Counted from the stretch's first letter, positions 9,352 to 19,884 are shown. The stretch is DNA of 64,000 nt from Labilibaculum sp. K2S (GCF_030372765.1 NZ_JAUCMW010000005.1:1-64000), one strand, 5' to 3'. Numbers and translations are program-made. The notes: generated by a model not told the origin, from the letters alone.

Positions 9352-10722
9352 ATGAGATCATCTATTTTTTTCTTATCTGTTTTTATACTGGCTTTCTTTA
9401 CTTCCTGCCAACCTAAAAAGACAATTAAAACCTTCAACAAAGACGAATTTAAAACCTGGGCGCAAACTCCGCCTATGGGTTGGAACAGTTGGGATTGTTA
9501 TGGTCCAACAGTAGAAGAACATGAAGTGAAAGCCAATGCCAGCTATATGGCCGAAAAGCTAAAAGCTTATGGTTGGGAATACATTGTGGTGGACATTCGC
9601 TGGTTTGTCGAAAATGACAAAGCAGGAGGATATAACCAAACAGATCCACACTATGTGATTGACGAATACGGACGTTATCAACCAGCCGTAAACCGATTTC
9701 CTTCAGCAAAAGACGGTAAAGGATTTAAAGAACTAGCAAACTACATTCACAATAAAGGCTTAAAATTTGGGATTCATATCATGCGTGGTATACCGAAAGT
9801 GGCTGTAGAAAATAAATTACCGATTAAAGGAACAGATGGGATTACAGCAGACCAGATTTATTCTACAGAACTGCAGTGCAAATGGTTGAAGGACAATTAT
9901 ACGATTACAGCAGATAAATCAGGTGCACAGGAATATTACAACTCAATTTTTGAATTATATGCCGAATGGGGTGTCGATTTTATTAAAATTGATGACTTGT
10001 CACGTCCGTATCATCAAGGAGAAATTGAACTGATTCGCAATGCAATTGACCAGTGTGACCGTCCGATTATCCTCAGTACTTCACCGGGCGAAACACCCAT
10101 TGAAGCAGGGGAACATGTGCGTAATCATGCCAATATGTGGCGAATGGTTGATGATGTTTGGGATACCTGGCCGCACATCACTCATCTAATGGATATTTGC
10201 CAAAAATGGTATCCTTACATTGCACCTGGAACCTGGCCCGATTGTGATATGATACCATTGGGACGCATCTCTATTCGCGGGGAACGCGGAAATGACCGCA
10301 TGACCCGTTTGAGCAAGGATGAGCAATACACATTAATGACTTTGTTCACAATTTTCAAATCACCCTTAATGTTTGGAGGTGATCTTCCAAGTAATGATGA
10401 GTTTACACTTTCCTTGCTGACCAATAAAGAAGTGTTGGAAATGCACCGCGATGGGAGTAATGTACGTCAGCTTTTTCAAAAGGATGGAAAGCTTGCCATT
10501 ACTTCTAAAAATTCCATTACCGGTGATATTTATCTTGCCCTTTTCAATATTTCGGATTCTCTTATGGAAGTTGCTGTTGAGCTAAATGAAATTGGTGTAG
10601 ACTCAAATTGTAAGGTGATTAATTTGTGGACGGGCGAAGAAAGTAACACGACTTCGGATACATTTAGTCGCGAATTAGCGACCCATGCTTGTGGATTGTT
10701 CAAATTTAAGACAGTAAAATAA
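9352..10722 (+). CDS. GH27 alpha-galactosidase / beta-L-arabinopyranosidase-like lipoprotein
   Basis: This GH27 retaining glycosidase has 456 residues and a lipobox at Cys19 (FFTSC). The barrel starts with the diagnostic TPPMGWNSWDCYG. The nucleophile is Asp214 in VDFIKIDD and the acid/base is Asp267 or Asp268 in RMVDDVWDTW. A short C-terminal beta-domain ends with the ACGLFKFK strand. GH27 members act on alpha-D-galactose or, in some cases, beta-L-arabinopyranose, which has the same ring geometry. Given the arabinofuranosidases next to it, either terminal sugar of an arabinogalactan is plausible. The next gene starts 25 bp downstream, so the two are probably co-transcribed. Confidence 0.9.
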   Translation: MRSSIFFLSVFILAFFTSCQPKKTIKTFNKDEFKTWAQTPPMGWNSWDCYGPTVEEHEVKANASYMAEKLKAYGWEYIVVDIRWFVENDKAGGYNQTDPHYVIDEYGRYQPAVNRFPSAKDGKGFKELANYIHNKGLKFGIHIMRGIPKVAVENKLPIKGTDGITADQIYSTELQCKWLKDNYTITADKSGAQEYYNSIFELYAEWGVDFIKIDDLSRPYHQGEIELIRNAIDQCDRPIILSTSPGETPIEAGEHVRNHANMWRMVDDVWDTWPHITHLMDICQKWYPYIAPGTWPDCDMIPLGRISIRGERGNDRMTRLSKDEQYTLMTLFTIFKSPLMFGGDLPSNDEFTLSLLTNKEVLEMHRDGSNVRQLFQKDGKLAITSKNSITGDIYLALFNISDSLMEVAVELNEIGVDSNCKVINLWTGEESNTTSDTFSRELATHACGLFKFKTVK

Positions 10723-10747
10723 TTTCAAAACAGAAATAGAATACACC

Positions 10748-13339
10748 ATGAAACGATTTTATTTATTGCTAAGTCTGATTGTTTTATCGTTATTTAAGAC
10801 CGTGTTCGCTAACGAGCCCGATTCAGCTTATGTGTTTTCTTATGCTACAGCTAAAAATAACGGACACAACGGATTGCATTATGCCTGGAGTACCGATAAA
10901 AAAAACTGGCATGGCATTGGTCCGGAACATCGGTTCCTTTTTAGTGATTTTGGACGTTGGGGAGTTCAAAAAAAATTAATAACTCCTTACCTTTTAAAAG
11001 GTAAAGACAAACTGTGGCATTGTATATGGAATTTAAATAAGGAGGTTGGGCAATTTGCACATGCGGCCACCAGCGATTTATTCACTTGGGGCAGACAAGC
11101 CTATCCATATGTAATGGATGAAGGTAATGTTCTTTTACCGGAAGTGTCCTTTCAGACTGGCTCAGGAAATTATCTGATTAGCTGGCTGAGCGATCAGGAT
11201 GGAAATCAAAAAGTATATAAAACAACGACTACAGATTTTAAAACCTATACAAAGACAGTTGAAGGAAGCGAAAGTGATCGTTTAAACGACCGCGTTGTTG
11301 TTATGATTGATGGAGAAAAACAAACAGGTATCATTCAAAAAACATCATGGAAAACAATTGATGGTTTGATTAAACATTATGAATGGAGTCAGTACCATGA
11401 ACAACAAAGAAATGAAAGTCTGAGTGAAGATTCTCAACGATTCAAATCGTTAAAAGCGCTGAATGCTGAAATTTCCATAGATTCGGGAAAAAGCAAGGCC
11501 ATTAGCGATTTATTGATTGGAATATTTTTTGAAGACATCAATTATGCTGCTGACGGTGGTTTGTATGCCGAATTAATTCAAAACCGTGGATTTGAATATG
11601 CTCTAAGTGATAGAGAAGGGCATGACAAGAATTGGAATAGTACCACAGCATGGAATTTCACCGGTGATAAAAATAGCTTCATTATTGATACGGTTACTCC
11701 AATCCACTTCAATCAAAAACACTACGCTGTTTTATCGATTAAAAAGCAGGGTGAAGCCTTGGTTAACGAAGGTTTTGATGGTATTCCTGTGAAAGCCGGT
11801 GACAAATACAATTTTTCTGTTTTTGTTCGAGGATTGGATGGGGCTAAAGGCAAATTGCTGATTCGTTTGGCCGATGAAAATGGGAAAGTATATGCTGAAG
11901 CTTCCAGCAAAAGCATTGGTGCTGATTGGAAAAAACAGGAATTTGTGATTACAGCAAATGGTGGTTGTGATAAAACTCATTTGGAAATAGTTCCGCAATT
12001 TATTGGCAAAGTGGCATTGGATATGGTATCGCTTTTTCCAAAAAACACATTCAAAGGGCGAAAGAACGGCTTGCGGGCAGATTTGGCTCAAACAATTGCC
12101 GATATTCATCCTCGCTTCATCCGTTTCCCAGGTGGTTGTGTGGCCCATGGCGACGGTCTCAACAACATCTATCGCTGGAAAAACACGATTGGCCCGCTGG
12201 AAGCCCGGATGCCACAACGGAATATCTGGGGGTATCATCAAACTGCAGGCTTGGGCTATTTTGAATATTTTCAGTATTGCGAAGATATTGGTGCTGAACC
12301 ATTGCCGGTTCTGGCTGCAGGCGTATCTTGTCAGAACTCCGCAACCGGAGGAGATGGACAACAAGGCGGTATTCCAATGTGCGACATGGGTGATTATGTG
12401 CAGGAAATTCTCGACCTGATTGAATGGGCCAATGGGGATAAAAATACCAAGTGGGGAAAACGAAGAGCTGAAGCCGGCCATCCTCAGCCTTTTAATCTGA
12501 AATACATTGGAATTGGAAATGAAGATCTGATTACTGATATTTTCGAGGAGCGTTTCACTATGATTTACAAAGCCATACAGGAAAAATATCCTGAAATCAC
12601 GGTAATTGGCACTGTTGGTCCAACATACATGGGCACCGATTACAGAGAAGGATGGGAATTGGCAACAAAATTAAATGTTCCAATGGTAGATGAACACTAC
12701 TATCAGTCTCCGGGTTGGTTTTTAAATAATCAAAACTATTACGACAAATATGACCGTTCTAAATCCAAAGTTTATTTAGGAGAATATGCAGCACACATAG
12801 CTGGTCGTAAAATGAATATTGAAACAGCACTTTGCGAAGCATTGCACCTGAGTAACGTTGAGCGTAACGGCGATGTGGTTAGCATGACATCTTTTGCACC
12901 ATTACTGGCCAAAGAAGGACATACACAATGGAATCCGGACCTGATTTATTTCAACAACACAGAAGTGAAGCCCACGGTCGATTATTACGTACAAAAGCTT
13001 TATGGTCAAAATTCAGGTGATGAATATATTCCTTCAACAATCACTTTGTCTGATAACCGGAAGGAACTAAAAAAACGAATAATTTCATCACTGGTGCACG
13101 ATAGTAAAACAGGTGATTACATTTTGAAACTAACTAACCTGTTGCCGGTTGAAGTGAACTCAACGATTAATTTGGAACCACTTCAGATAAAAGAAACAGA
13201 AGCAGTTGTAACCATTTTAAAGGGTGAACTTATCAACGAAAACTGCACACCGGTAAAAAGTTCAATGGTTATCAATAAACAGTTTAATTATCAGATACCT
13301 GCGTACTCCTTCTCTATCATCCGAATTAAATCAGAATAA
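10748..13339 (+). CDS. GH51 alpha-L-arabinofuranosidase with an N-terminal GH43-like propeller region and a CBM
   Basis: This 863-residue exported enzyme has a signal peptide at about 1-21 (TVFAN). Residues about 23-235 look like part of a GH43/GH32-type beta-propeller (YVFSYATAKNNGHNGLHYA, then SDLFTWGRQAYP) without an obvious complete catalytic triad. Next come the GH51 entry strand DLLIGIFFEDINYAADGG (about 256-273), a CBM4/9-like sandwich (about 290-430), and the barrel with RFIRFPGGCVAHGD. The acid/base is Glu592 in IGIGNEDL and the nucleophile is Glu679 in YLGEYAAH. A C-terminal beta-domain closes the chain. It removes alpha-L-arabinofuranose. The next gene, at 13357, is a shorter GH51 without the propeller region, so the pair probably differ in linkage or chain context. 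Confidence 0.92.
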   Translation: MKRFYLLLSLIVLSLFKTVFANEPDSAYVFSYATAKNNGHNGLHYAWSTDKKNWHGIGPEHRFLFSDFGRWGVQKKLITPYLLKGKDKLWHCIWNLNKEVGQFAHAATSDLFTWGRQAYPYVMDEGNVLLPEVSFQTGSGNYLISWLSDQDGNQKVYKTTTTDFKTYTKTVEGSESDRLNDRVVVMIDGEKQTGIIQKTSWKTIDGLIKHYEWSQYHEQQRNESLSEDSQRFKSLKALNAEISIDSGKSKAISDLLIGIFFEDINYAADGGLYAELIQNRGFEYALSDREGHDKNWNSTTAWNFTGDKNSFIIDTVTPIHFNQKHYAVLSIKKQGEALVNEGFDGIPVKAGDKYNFSVFVRGLDGAKGKLLIRLADENGKVYAEASSKSIGADWKKQEFVITANGGCDKTHLEIVPQFIGKVALDMVSLFPKNTFKGRKNGLRADLAQTIADIHPRFIRFPGGCVAHGDGLNNIYRWKNTIGPLEARMPQRNIWGYHQTAGLGYFEYFQYCEDIGAEPLPVLAAGVSCQNSATGGDGQQGGIPMCDMGDYVQEILDLIEWANGDKNTKWGKRRAEAGHPQPFNLKYIGIGNEDLITDIFEERFTMIYKAIQEKYPEITVIGTVGPTYMGTDYREGWELATKLNVPMVDEHYYQSPGWFLNNQNYYDKYDRSKSKVYLGEYAAHIAGRKMNIETALCEALHLSNVERNGDVVSMTSFAPLLAKEGHTQWNPDLIYFNNTEVKPTVDYYVQKLYGQNSGDEYIPSTITLSDNRKELKKRIISSLVHDSKTGDYILKLTNLLPVEVNSTINLEPLQIKETEAVVTILKGELINENCTPVKSSMVINKQFNYQIPAYSFSIIRIKSE

Positions 13340-13356
13340 AAATAATATTTACTAAA

Positions 13357-15318
13357 ATGAAATTAAAAAAACAGATTAAAAGGCCGTTGATATTTATATC
13401 ACTTTTCATTCTACCATATTTTTCGATCTTCGCTCAGAATAATTTTGTGATTGATGTAAAGAATGTTGGTGCAGAAATACAGCCTGAAATGTATGGTGTA
13501 TTTTTCGAAGATATCAACTTTGGTGCCGATGGTGGATTGTATGCAGAGTTGATTAAAAATCGTTCTTTCGAGTTTGATCATCCCTTTTTAGGGTGGATCC
13601 CTTTTGGTGATGTAAAAGTTCAGCAGGAATCGCCTTGTTTTGATAAAAACCCAAATTATGTCCGTTTTAACGAAAAAGGTCTTAGAACAGGTACCGGACT
13701 CGAAAATAATGGTTTCACAGGTATTGGATTTCATCAGTATGATGAATATCTTTTTTCCTTTTATGCGAGATCAATTAACAATGAAGAAAATAAATTTAAG
13801 TTAGAATTACTAAATGCCGGCAATGTTGCAATTGGAACCAGTGAAATTTTAGTACAAGGAAATACCTGGAAAAAATATACGTGTACAATAAAAGCTAAAG
13901 AAACTGAAGCAAAAGGTAAAATCCGATTTATTTTAGAAACAGTAGGGACAGTTGATGTAGATCACATTTCTCTATTTCCGAAAGAAACATGGAAAGACAG
14001 GAAAAATGGATTGCGCAAGGATCTTGCTCAGGCATTATATGACCTGCACCCGGGCGTTTTACGTTTTCCAGGTGGATGTATTGTTGAGGGAAATACCTTA
14101 AAAACCCGTTATCAATGGAAAAATAGTGTTGGCCCTGCTGAGAACAGACCTTTGAATATCAACAGGTGGTTTTATACTTTCAAATATCATTTCTTTCCAG
14201 ATTACTATCAAAGCTACGGTTTAGGCTTTTTTGAATACTTTTTGTTGAGTGAGGATATTGGAGCAGAACCTTTGCCAGTGTTAAGCTGCGGTTTGGCTTG
14301 TCAGTACGAAAGTAAAGAGTGCGTTGCGGTTGACAGCCTTGATTCATATATTCAGGATGCTGTCGATTTAATTGAATTTGCCAATGGGGGAGTTAGTACT
14401 AAATGGGGAAAAGTACGTGCAGAAATGGGACATCCCGAACCATTTAATTTGAAAATGATTGCTATTGGCAATGAGCAATGGGGAGATGTATATGTAGAGC
14501 GACTGGAGAAATTTGTGGAAGTAATTCGGGAAAAACATCCTGAAATTAAGATCGTTGGTGGCTCCGGTCCTTCTTCTGACGGCAAGCAGTTCGAATACCT
14601 GTGGCCTAAAATGAAAGAATTAAAAGTCGATCTTGTTGATGAGCATTATTACAAAAATCCTGAATGGTTTTATAAGAATGCAAAGAGATATGATGCATAT
14701 GACCGAAAAGGGCCAAAAGTTTTTGCCGGTGAATATGCAGCACACGATACGGATAAGGCAAATAATTTGCGTGCAGCATTGGCTGAAGCGGCATTTATGA
14801 CAGGGTTGGAGCGAAATGCGGATATCGTTCACATGGCAACTTACGCTCCGTTATTTGCCCATGTTGATGCCTGGCAATGGCGTCCGGATATGATATGGTT
14901 CGATAATCTTTCTGCTGTTTGCACTCCAAATTATTACGTTCAAAAAATGTATGCTAAAAATGCAGGAACAAACGTACTTTCAATAACATCAAAGGATGAA
15001 AACATTACTGGACAAGATAGTCTGTATGCAAGTGCCGTATTGGATAAGGAAAACTCAGAGATAATTGTTAAAGTGGTAAATATATCTTCTCTTAATCACG
15101 ATGTAAATATCAAATTGGATGGATTAAAAAAATCGTTTGAAGACAAAGAGGTGAAGATAACTTGTCTGCATTCCAACAATCCTGACTCACAAAATACATT
15201 GGCAGCTCCTTTGGCAATTGTGCCGGGCAATTATTCAATTTCCTCAGAGAAAGACAGCTTTAAACTTTCGGTAATGGGGAATGCTTTTTACGTGTGCCGT
15301 CTAAAAATTAAACAATAA
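13357..15318 (+). CDS. GH51 alpha-L-arabinofuranosidase
   Basis: This 653-residue exported arabinofuranosidase has a signal peptide at about 1-26 (YFSIFAQ). Its domains are the N-terminal strand with MYGVFFEDINFGADGGLYA, a CBM4/9-like sandwich (about 85-205), a TIM barrel with GVLRFPGGCIVEGN, and a C-terminal beta-domain. The acid/base is Glu373 in IAIGNEQWG and the nucleophile is Glu459 in VFAGEYAAHD. It lies 17 bp after the other GH51 and 17 bp before the GH43 gene, in one operon. It is a paralogue of the GH51 part of the preceding gene rather than a recent duplicate, since many positions differ. Confidence 0.95.
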   Translation: MKLKKQIKRPLIFISLFILPYFSIFAQNNFVIDVKNVGAEIQPEMYGVFFEDINFGADGGLYAELIKNRSFEFDHPFLGWIPFGDVKVQQESPCFDKNPNYVRFNEKGLRTGTGLENNGFTGIGFHQYDEYLFSFYARSINNEENKFKLELLNAGNVAIGTSEILVQGNTWKKYTCTIKAKETEAKGKIRFILETVGTVDVDHISLFPKETWKDRKNGLRKDLAQALYDLHPGVLRFPGGCIVEGNTLKTRYQWKNSVGPAENRPLNINRWFYTFKYHFFPDYYQSYGLGFFEYFLLSEDIGAEPLPVLSCGLACQYESKECVAVDSLDSYIQDAVDLIEFANGGVSTKWGKVRAEMGHPEPFNLKMIAIGNEQWGDVYVERLEKFVEVIREKHPEIKIVGGSGPSSDGKQFEYLWPKMKELKVDLVDEHYYKNPEWFYKNAKRYDAYDRKGPKVFAGEYAAHDTDKANNLRAALAEAAFMTGLERNADIVHMATYAPLFAHVDAWQWRPDMIWFDNLSAVCTPNYYVQKMYAKNAGTNVLSITSKDENITGQDSLYASAVLDKENSEIIVKVVNISSLNHDVNIKLDGLKKSFEDKEVKITCLHSNNPDSQNTLAAPLAIVPGNYSISSEKDSFKLSVMGNAFYVCRLKIKQ

Positions 15319-15335
15319 ATCTAAAATCGCAATAT

Positions 15336-17510
15336 ATGTTTTCAAAATCAAAAAAGCACATGATATTAATTTCCGGACTCTGTTTTTTTGTATTCAGTGT
15401 CTTATTTGGCTGTAGCTCTGATAAAGCAGGAAATGATACCAGTGCCTATTTATTTGCCTATTTTACAGGCAATGCTCCCGGCGAAGAAGCCATTCATTTT
15501 GCCGTGAGCGAAGATGGATTTCATTATCGGGCCCTAAATAATAATAAACCGGTTTTAGATAATGCAAAAATATGTGAAACTGGAGGAGTACGCGATCCGC
15601 ATATACTTCGAGGTGCCGATGGTAAAACTTTTTACATGGTAGCTACGGATTTGTATGTGCCGGAAATGGGTTGGAAAAACTATGCTATGGTACTGATGAA
15701 ATCTACTGATTTAATTAATTGGACTTCTTCAGTGGTGAATATTCCCAAAGCTTTTCCTGATCAATTTGGCGATGTGTGGCGAGTTTGGGCTCCGCAAACC
15801 ATATACGATGAAGAAGCCGGCAAATACATGGTTTATTTTTCGATGATTCAGAAAGATGGTCCTGATATAATTTATTACGCCTACGCCAACAGCGATTTTA
15901 CGGCTTTGGAAGAAGCCCCTAAACAGCTGTTTTATAATCCTACAAACAATGCCTGTATTGATGCAGATATCATTAAAAAGGATGGTAAGTTTTATTTATT
16001 CCATAAATCGGAAAGTGGTGACCCTGGAATTAAATTGGCTGTTTCAGATAAATTGACTGAAGGTTATGAGTTCGTAAATACAGATAGAGTGGACAGAGAA
16101 ACGGAAAATGTTGAAGGTTCCGGTGTATTTAAATTAAATAATTCCAATGAGTGGATATTGATGTACGATGTATATGGACTTGGACGTTATCAGTTTACAA
16201 AAAGTTCTGATTTTGAGGTGTTTACTGTAATCGATCAGGATATTTCGATGAACTTTCACCCAAGACATGGTACGGTGATGCCAATTACTGATAAAGAATT
16301 AAAATTACTGGTATCAACTTACAGCAATTACGACGATTTACTGGTTGATGCCAAATCTCCAATGCTGAAGAAAAACAATGTCTGTTTTAAAAGTGAAGAT
16401 AAAACAATCTATTTGCCTGTAAAAACCGGAGCAGATTTGAATCATTTCGATCCAGAATTCAAAACCTTTTCAGGAATCTCTTATAGTCCCAAAGGGCCAC
16501 AGGATTTCTCGAAAGGATCGGTGAAATACACGTTTAAAATTGATGGAAAAGAAAGCCAAAACTTCGAGGTATCGGTTTCGGAAGATCACAACCCGGTTTT
16601 AGAAGGATACAAAGCCGATCCTGACATTCTGTATGCTGAAAAAACCGGCAAATATTACATCTATCCTACAAGTGATGGTTTCAATAATTGGTCGGGTTAT
16701 CAATTCAGCGTGTTTTCATCCGATAATTTAGTTGACTGGACCGACGAAGGTGTTATTATTGACCTAAAAAAAGATGTTAGCTGGGCCAATAGAAATGCCT
16801 GGGCACCCTGTATTGTCGAAAAGAAAATCGACGGACAGTACAAGTATTTCTATTATTTTACTGCAGCACAAAAAATAGGTGTGGCTGTGGCCGATAACCC
16901 TACTGGGCCGTTTGTTGACAGTGGAAAAGCATTAATTGATAAAAAGCCAAAAGGAATTACAAATGGGCAGGAAATTGATCCCGATGTATTTACCGATCCA
17001 AAAACCGGCAAAAGTTACCTGTATTGGGGGAATGGTTATATGGCAGCAGCCGAACTGAATGATGATATGGTTTCTATCAACGAAAAAACCACAAAATTGA
17101 TGAATGTTGATAACACCTATCGAGAAGGCAGTTACGTAATTTATCGCAATGGAACCTACTATTTTATGTGGTCGGAAGATGATACCCGAAGTCCGAATTA
17201 CAAAGTGCGTTATGCAACTTCAGATTCACCAGTGGGAAAATTGACGATTCCAGAAAATAACATTGTAATCCGACAAGATAAAGATCAGGAGATTTATGCC
17301 ACAGGACATAATTCAGCCATTCAAATTCCGGGCAAAGACGAATGGTATTTGGTATATCATCGTTTTACCCGTCCTAAAGGCATAACAATGGGAGGAGCCG
17401 GTGGATTTCACCGCGAAGTGTGTATAGACAAATTGGAATTTAATGCCGATGGAAGTATAAAAGAAGTAAAACCGACCCTTTCAGGTATAGATGCTGTTAA
17501 TATGAATTAA
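15336..17510 (+). CDS. Tandem GH43-GH43 lipoprotein (arabinosidase/galactosidase type)
   Basis: This 724-residue lipoprotein (Cys26, SVLFGC) carries two five-bladed propeller modules. The first (about 37-340) has candidate base Asp87 (GVRDPHI), pKa modulator Asp211 (IDADII) and acid Glu260 (NVEGSGVFK). The second (about 420-720) has Asp428 (KADPDI), Asp548 (EIDPDVF) and Glu597 (YREGSYV). Both therefore keep a plausible GH43 triad, so this may be a dual-activity enzyme rather than one with a dead module. Likely substrates are arabinofuranosyl or galactosyl side chains. A linker of about 80 residues, probably a small beta-sandwich, joins the modules. Confidence 0.88.
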   Translation: MFSKSKKHMILISGLCFFVFSVLFGCSSDKAGNDTSAYLFAYFTGNAPGEEAIHFAVSEDGFHYRALNNNKPVLDNAKICETGGVRDPHILRGADGKTFYMVATDLYVPEMGWKNYAMVLMKSTDLINWTSSVVNIPKAFPDQFGDVWRVWAPQTIYDEEAGKYMVYFSMIQKDGPDIIYYAYANSDFTALEEAPKQLFYNPTNNACIDADIIKKDGKFYLFHKSESGDPGIKLAVSDKLTEGYEFVNTDRVDRETENVEGSGVFKLNNSNEWILMYDVYGLGRYQFTKSSDFEVFTVIDQDISMNFHPRHGTVMPITDKELKLLVSTYSNYDDLLVDAKSPMLKKNNVCFKSEDKTIYLPVKTGADLNHFDPEFKTFSGISYSPKGPQDFSKGSVKYTFKIDGKESQNFEVSVSEDHNPVLEGYKADPDILYAEKTGKYYIYPTSDGFNNWSGYQFSVFSSDNLVDWTDEGVIIDLKKDVSWANRNAWAPCIVEKKIDGQYKYFYYFTAAQKIGVAVADNPTGPFVDSGKALIDKKPKGITNGQEIDPDVFTDPKTGKSYLYWGNGYMAAAELNDDMVSINEKTTKLMNVDNTYREGSYVIYRNGTYYFMWSEDDTRSPNYKVRYATSDSPVGKLTIPENNIVIRQDKDQEIYATGHNSAIQIPGKDEWYLVYHRFTRPKGITMGGAGGFHREVCIDKLEFNADGSIKEVKPTLSGIDAVNMN

Positions 17511-17544
17511 TTGCTGAGTGTTTAATTATTGAATAATTCACATC

Positions 17545-19884
17545 ATGAAGAAATTATTTTTATATACGATCCTTTTGTTCACATTCTTACTGAATGCTTG
17601 TTCGCCTCAAAAAAGTGAAGGAACATTTGAAGTTGGAGATAAAACATTTCTGCTTAACGGGAAACCATTTGTTGTTAAGGCGGCCGAAATGCATTATCCC
17701 CGCATTCCGAAAGAATATTGGGAGCAACGCATCAAGATGAGTAAGGCTCTAGGCATGAATACAATTTGTTTGTATGTTTTCTGGAACATTCATGAACCTG
17801 AAGAGGGTAAATACAATTTTACAGGAAATAACGATGTGGCAGAATTTTGTCGTTTGGCTCAAAAGAACGGGATGTATGTAATAGTCCGTCCCGGGCCTTA
17901 TGTCTGTGCCGAATGGGAAATGGGAGGTTTACCCTGGTGGTTGCTAAAGAAAAAGGATATTAAGCTTCGCGAGCAAGATCCTTATTTTATGGAAAGGGCA
18001 AAACTATTTATAAACGAAGTTGGAAAACAGCTGGCCGACCTCCAGATTACCAAAGGAGGAAATATATTAATGGTACAAGTTGAAAATGAGTACGGCTCTT
18101 TTGGAACTGATAAACCTTACATTCAAGCTATCCGTGATATCGTTAAAGGAGCTGGATTTAATGATATCCCATTGTTTCAATGCGATTGGAGTTCCAACTT
18201 CCAGAATAATGCCTTGGATGATTTGCTGTGGACTGTTAATTTTGGGACAGGAGCTAATATTAATGAACAGTTTAAAAAACTGAAAGAACTTCGTCCCAAT
18301 ACACCGCTTATGTGCAGTGAATTTTGGTCAGGCTGGTTTGATCATTGGGGAGCAAAACATGAAACCCGAAGTGCTGCCGATTTGGTTAATGGATTGCAGG
18401 AAATGTTGGATCAAAACATTTCGTTTAGTTTATACATGACTCACGGAGGAACCAGTTTCGAACATTGGAGTGGTGCTAATTTTCCTAATTTTTCTCCAAC
18501 ATGTACCTCATACGATTACGATGCACCAATTAGCGAATCGGGAAGAACAACCCCCAAATATTTCGAAGTCAGAAAATTATTGGAAAAATACTTACCAGAA
18601 GGCGAGTCGCTAAGTGAAATACCTGATTCTATTCCAACCATTAGTATTCCAGCTTTTGAATTGGATGAAACAGCACTTTTGTTTGATAATCTTCCTGAAG
18701 CAAAAATGAGTGAAGACATTAAATCAATGGAGTTTTTTGATCAGGGGTGGGGAAGTATTTTATATCGCACTACGCTTGAAAAATCGGATAAACAGCAATC
18801 TCTGGTGATAACTGAAGCTCATGACTGGACGCAAGTTTTTATCGATGGTAAAAAAATAGCAACTCTTAGCCGGCTAAGAGGAGAAAATACTATTTTATTG
18901 CCTCCTGTAAAAGAAGGTGCCGTTCTCGATATTTTAGTTGAGGCCATGGGACGGATGAATTTTGGCAAAGGGATTTACGACTGGAAAGGGATCACGGAGA
19001 AGGTTGAGATAAAATCGGATAAGGAAGTAAAGTCGCTAAAAAACTGGCAGGTATATAGTATTCCTACCGATTACAGTTTTGCCAAAAGCAAACATTATAC
19101 CAAGCTGACAAATTCTGAAAAACAACCTGCTTTTTACAAAGGAACGTTTATAGTTAATAAAAAGGGAGATACCTTTCTTGATATGAGTAGCTGGAGCAAG
19201 GGCTTGGCCTGGGTGAATGGTCATGCCATTGGTCGCTATTGGGAAATTGGTCCGCAACAAACACTTTATGTTCCGGGATGTTGGTTAAAAGAGGGTGAAA
19301 ATGAAGTGATTGTTTTCGATTTGGCATCGCCTTTAGAAGCTAAAACCCAAGGATTACGTCAACCAATATTAGATGTTTTGAAAGGAAATGGAGCTTATGC
19401 TTCCCGTAAACCTGGAGAAACTCTTGATTTAGCGAATGAGACGCCGATTTATAAGGCTTCGTTTACAAAAGGAAATGGTTGGCAGCATATTGATTTTACT
19501 AAACAAACAAGTACCCGTTACTTTTGTTTGGAAGCTTTGAACGCCTTTGGAGGAGATAATTTTGCTTCCATTGCCGAACTGGAAATTCTTGGTGAAGATG
19601 GCAAACCCTTATCGCGCCAGCATTGGAAAGTAATATATGCCGACAGTGAAGAATTAGATGTGGCCAATAATGCAGCAAGCAATGTATTCGATTTGCAGGA
19701 ATCAACCATATGGCATACGAATTACTCCGCAACTAAAGCAGGTTTTCCACATCAGATTGTAATTGATTTGGGCGAAGAAAAGCTTGTTACAGGCTTTTGG
19801 TACTTACCTCGTGCCGAAGAGGGAAAACCGGGTATGATAAAAGATTATAAAGTGTATCTAAAGCAAACGAGGTTTAAGTTATAA
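17545..19884 (+). CDS. GH35 beta-galactosidase lipoprotein with C-terminal F5/8-type C domain
   Basis: This retaining exo-beta-galactosidase has 779 residues and a lipobox at Cys19 (FLLNAC). GH35 hallmarks are KAAEMHYPRIPKEYW, IVRPGPYVCAEWEMGGLPWW, acid/base Glu182 in VQVENEYGSFG and nucleophile Glu259 in MCSEFWSGWFDHWG. Two beta-galactosidase jelly-roll domains follow (about 370-610). The last 140 residues, with IVIDLGEEKLVTGFWYLPR, look like an F5/8-type C (CBM32-like) module. As the last gene of the locus it would trim galactose from the oligosaccharides left once arabinose and fucose are removed. A terminator follows at 19918. Confidence 0.94.
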   Translation: MKKLFLYTILLFTFLLNACSPQKSEGTFEVGDKTFLLNGKPFVVKAAEMHYPRIPKEYWEQRIKMSKALGMNTICLYVFWNIHEPEEGKYNFTGNNDVAEFCRLAQKNGMYVIVRPGPYVCAEWEMGGLPWWLLKKKDIKLREQDPYFMERAKLFINEVGKQLADLQITKGGNILMVQVENEYGSFGTDKPYIQAIRDIVKGAGFNDIPLFQCDWSSNFQNNALDDLLWTVNFGTGANINEQFKKLKELRPNTPLMCSEFWSGWFDHWGAKHETRSAADLVNGLQEMLDQNISFSLYMTHGGTSFEHWSGANFPNFSPTCTSYDYDAPISESGRTTPKYFEVRKLLEKYLPEGESLSEIPDSIPTISIPAFELDETALLFDNLPEAKMSEDIKSMEFFDQGWGSILYRTTLEKSDKQQSLVITEAHDWTQVFIDGKKIATLSRLRGENTILLPPVKEGAVLDILVEAMGRMNFGKGIYDWKGITEKVEIKSDKEVKSLKNWQVYSIPTDYSFAKSKHYTKLTNSEKQPAFYKGTFIVNKKGDTFLDMSSWSKGLAWVNGHAIGRYWEIGPQQTLYVPGCWLKEGENEVIVFDLASPLEAKTQGLRQPILDVLKGNGAYASRKPGETLDLANETPIYKASFTKGNGWQHIDFTKQTSTRYFCLEALNAFGGDNFASIAELEILGEDGKPLSRQHWKVIYADSEELDVANNAASNVFDLQESTIWHTNYSATKAGFPHQIVIDLGEEKLVTGFWYLPRAEEGKPGMIKDYKVYLKQTRFKL

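Noticed and set aside
11732-12481. 249-residue open frame antisense to the GH51 gene
   Set aside because: It is the mirror of a strongly supported GH51 coding region and shows no protein motifs of its own.
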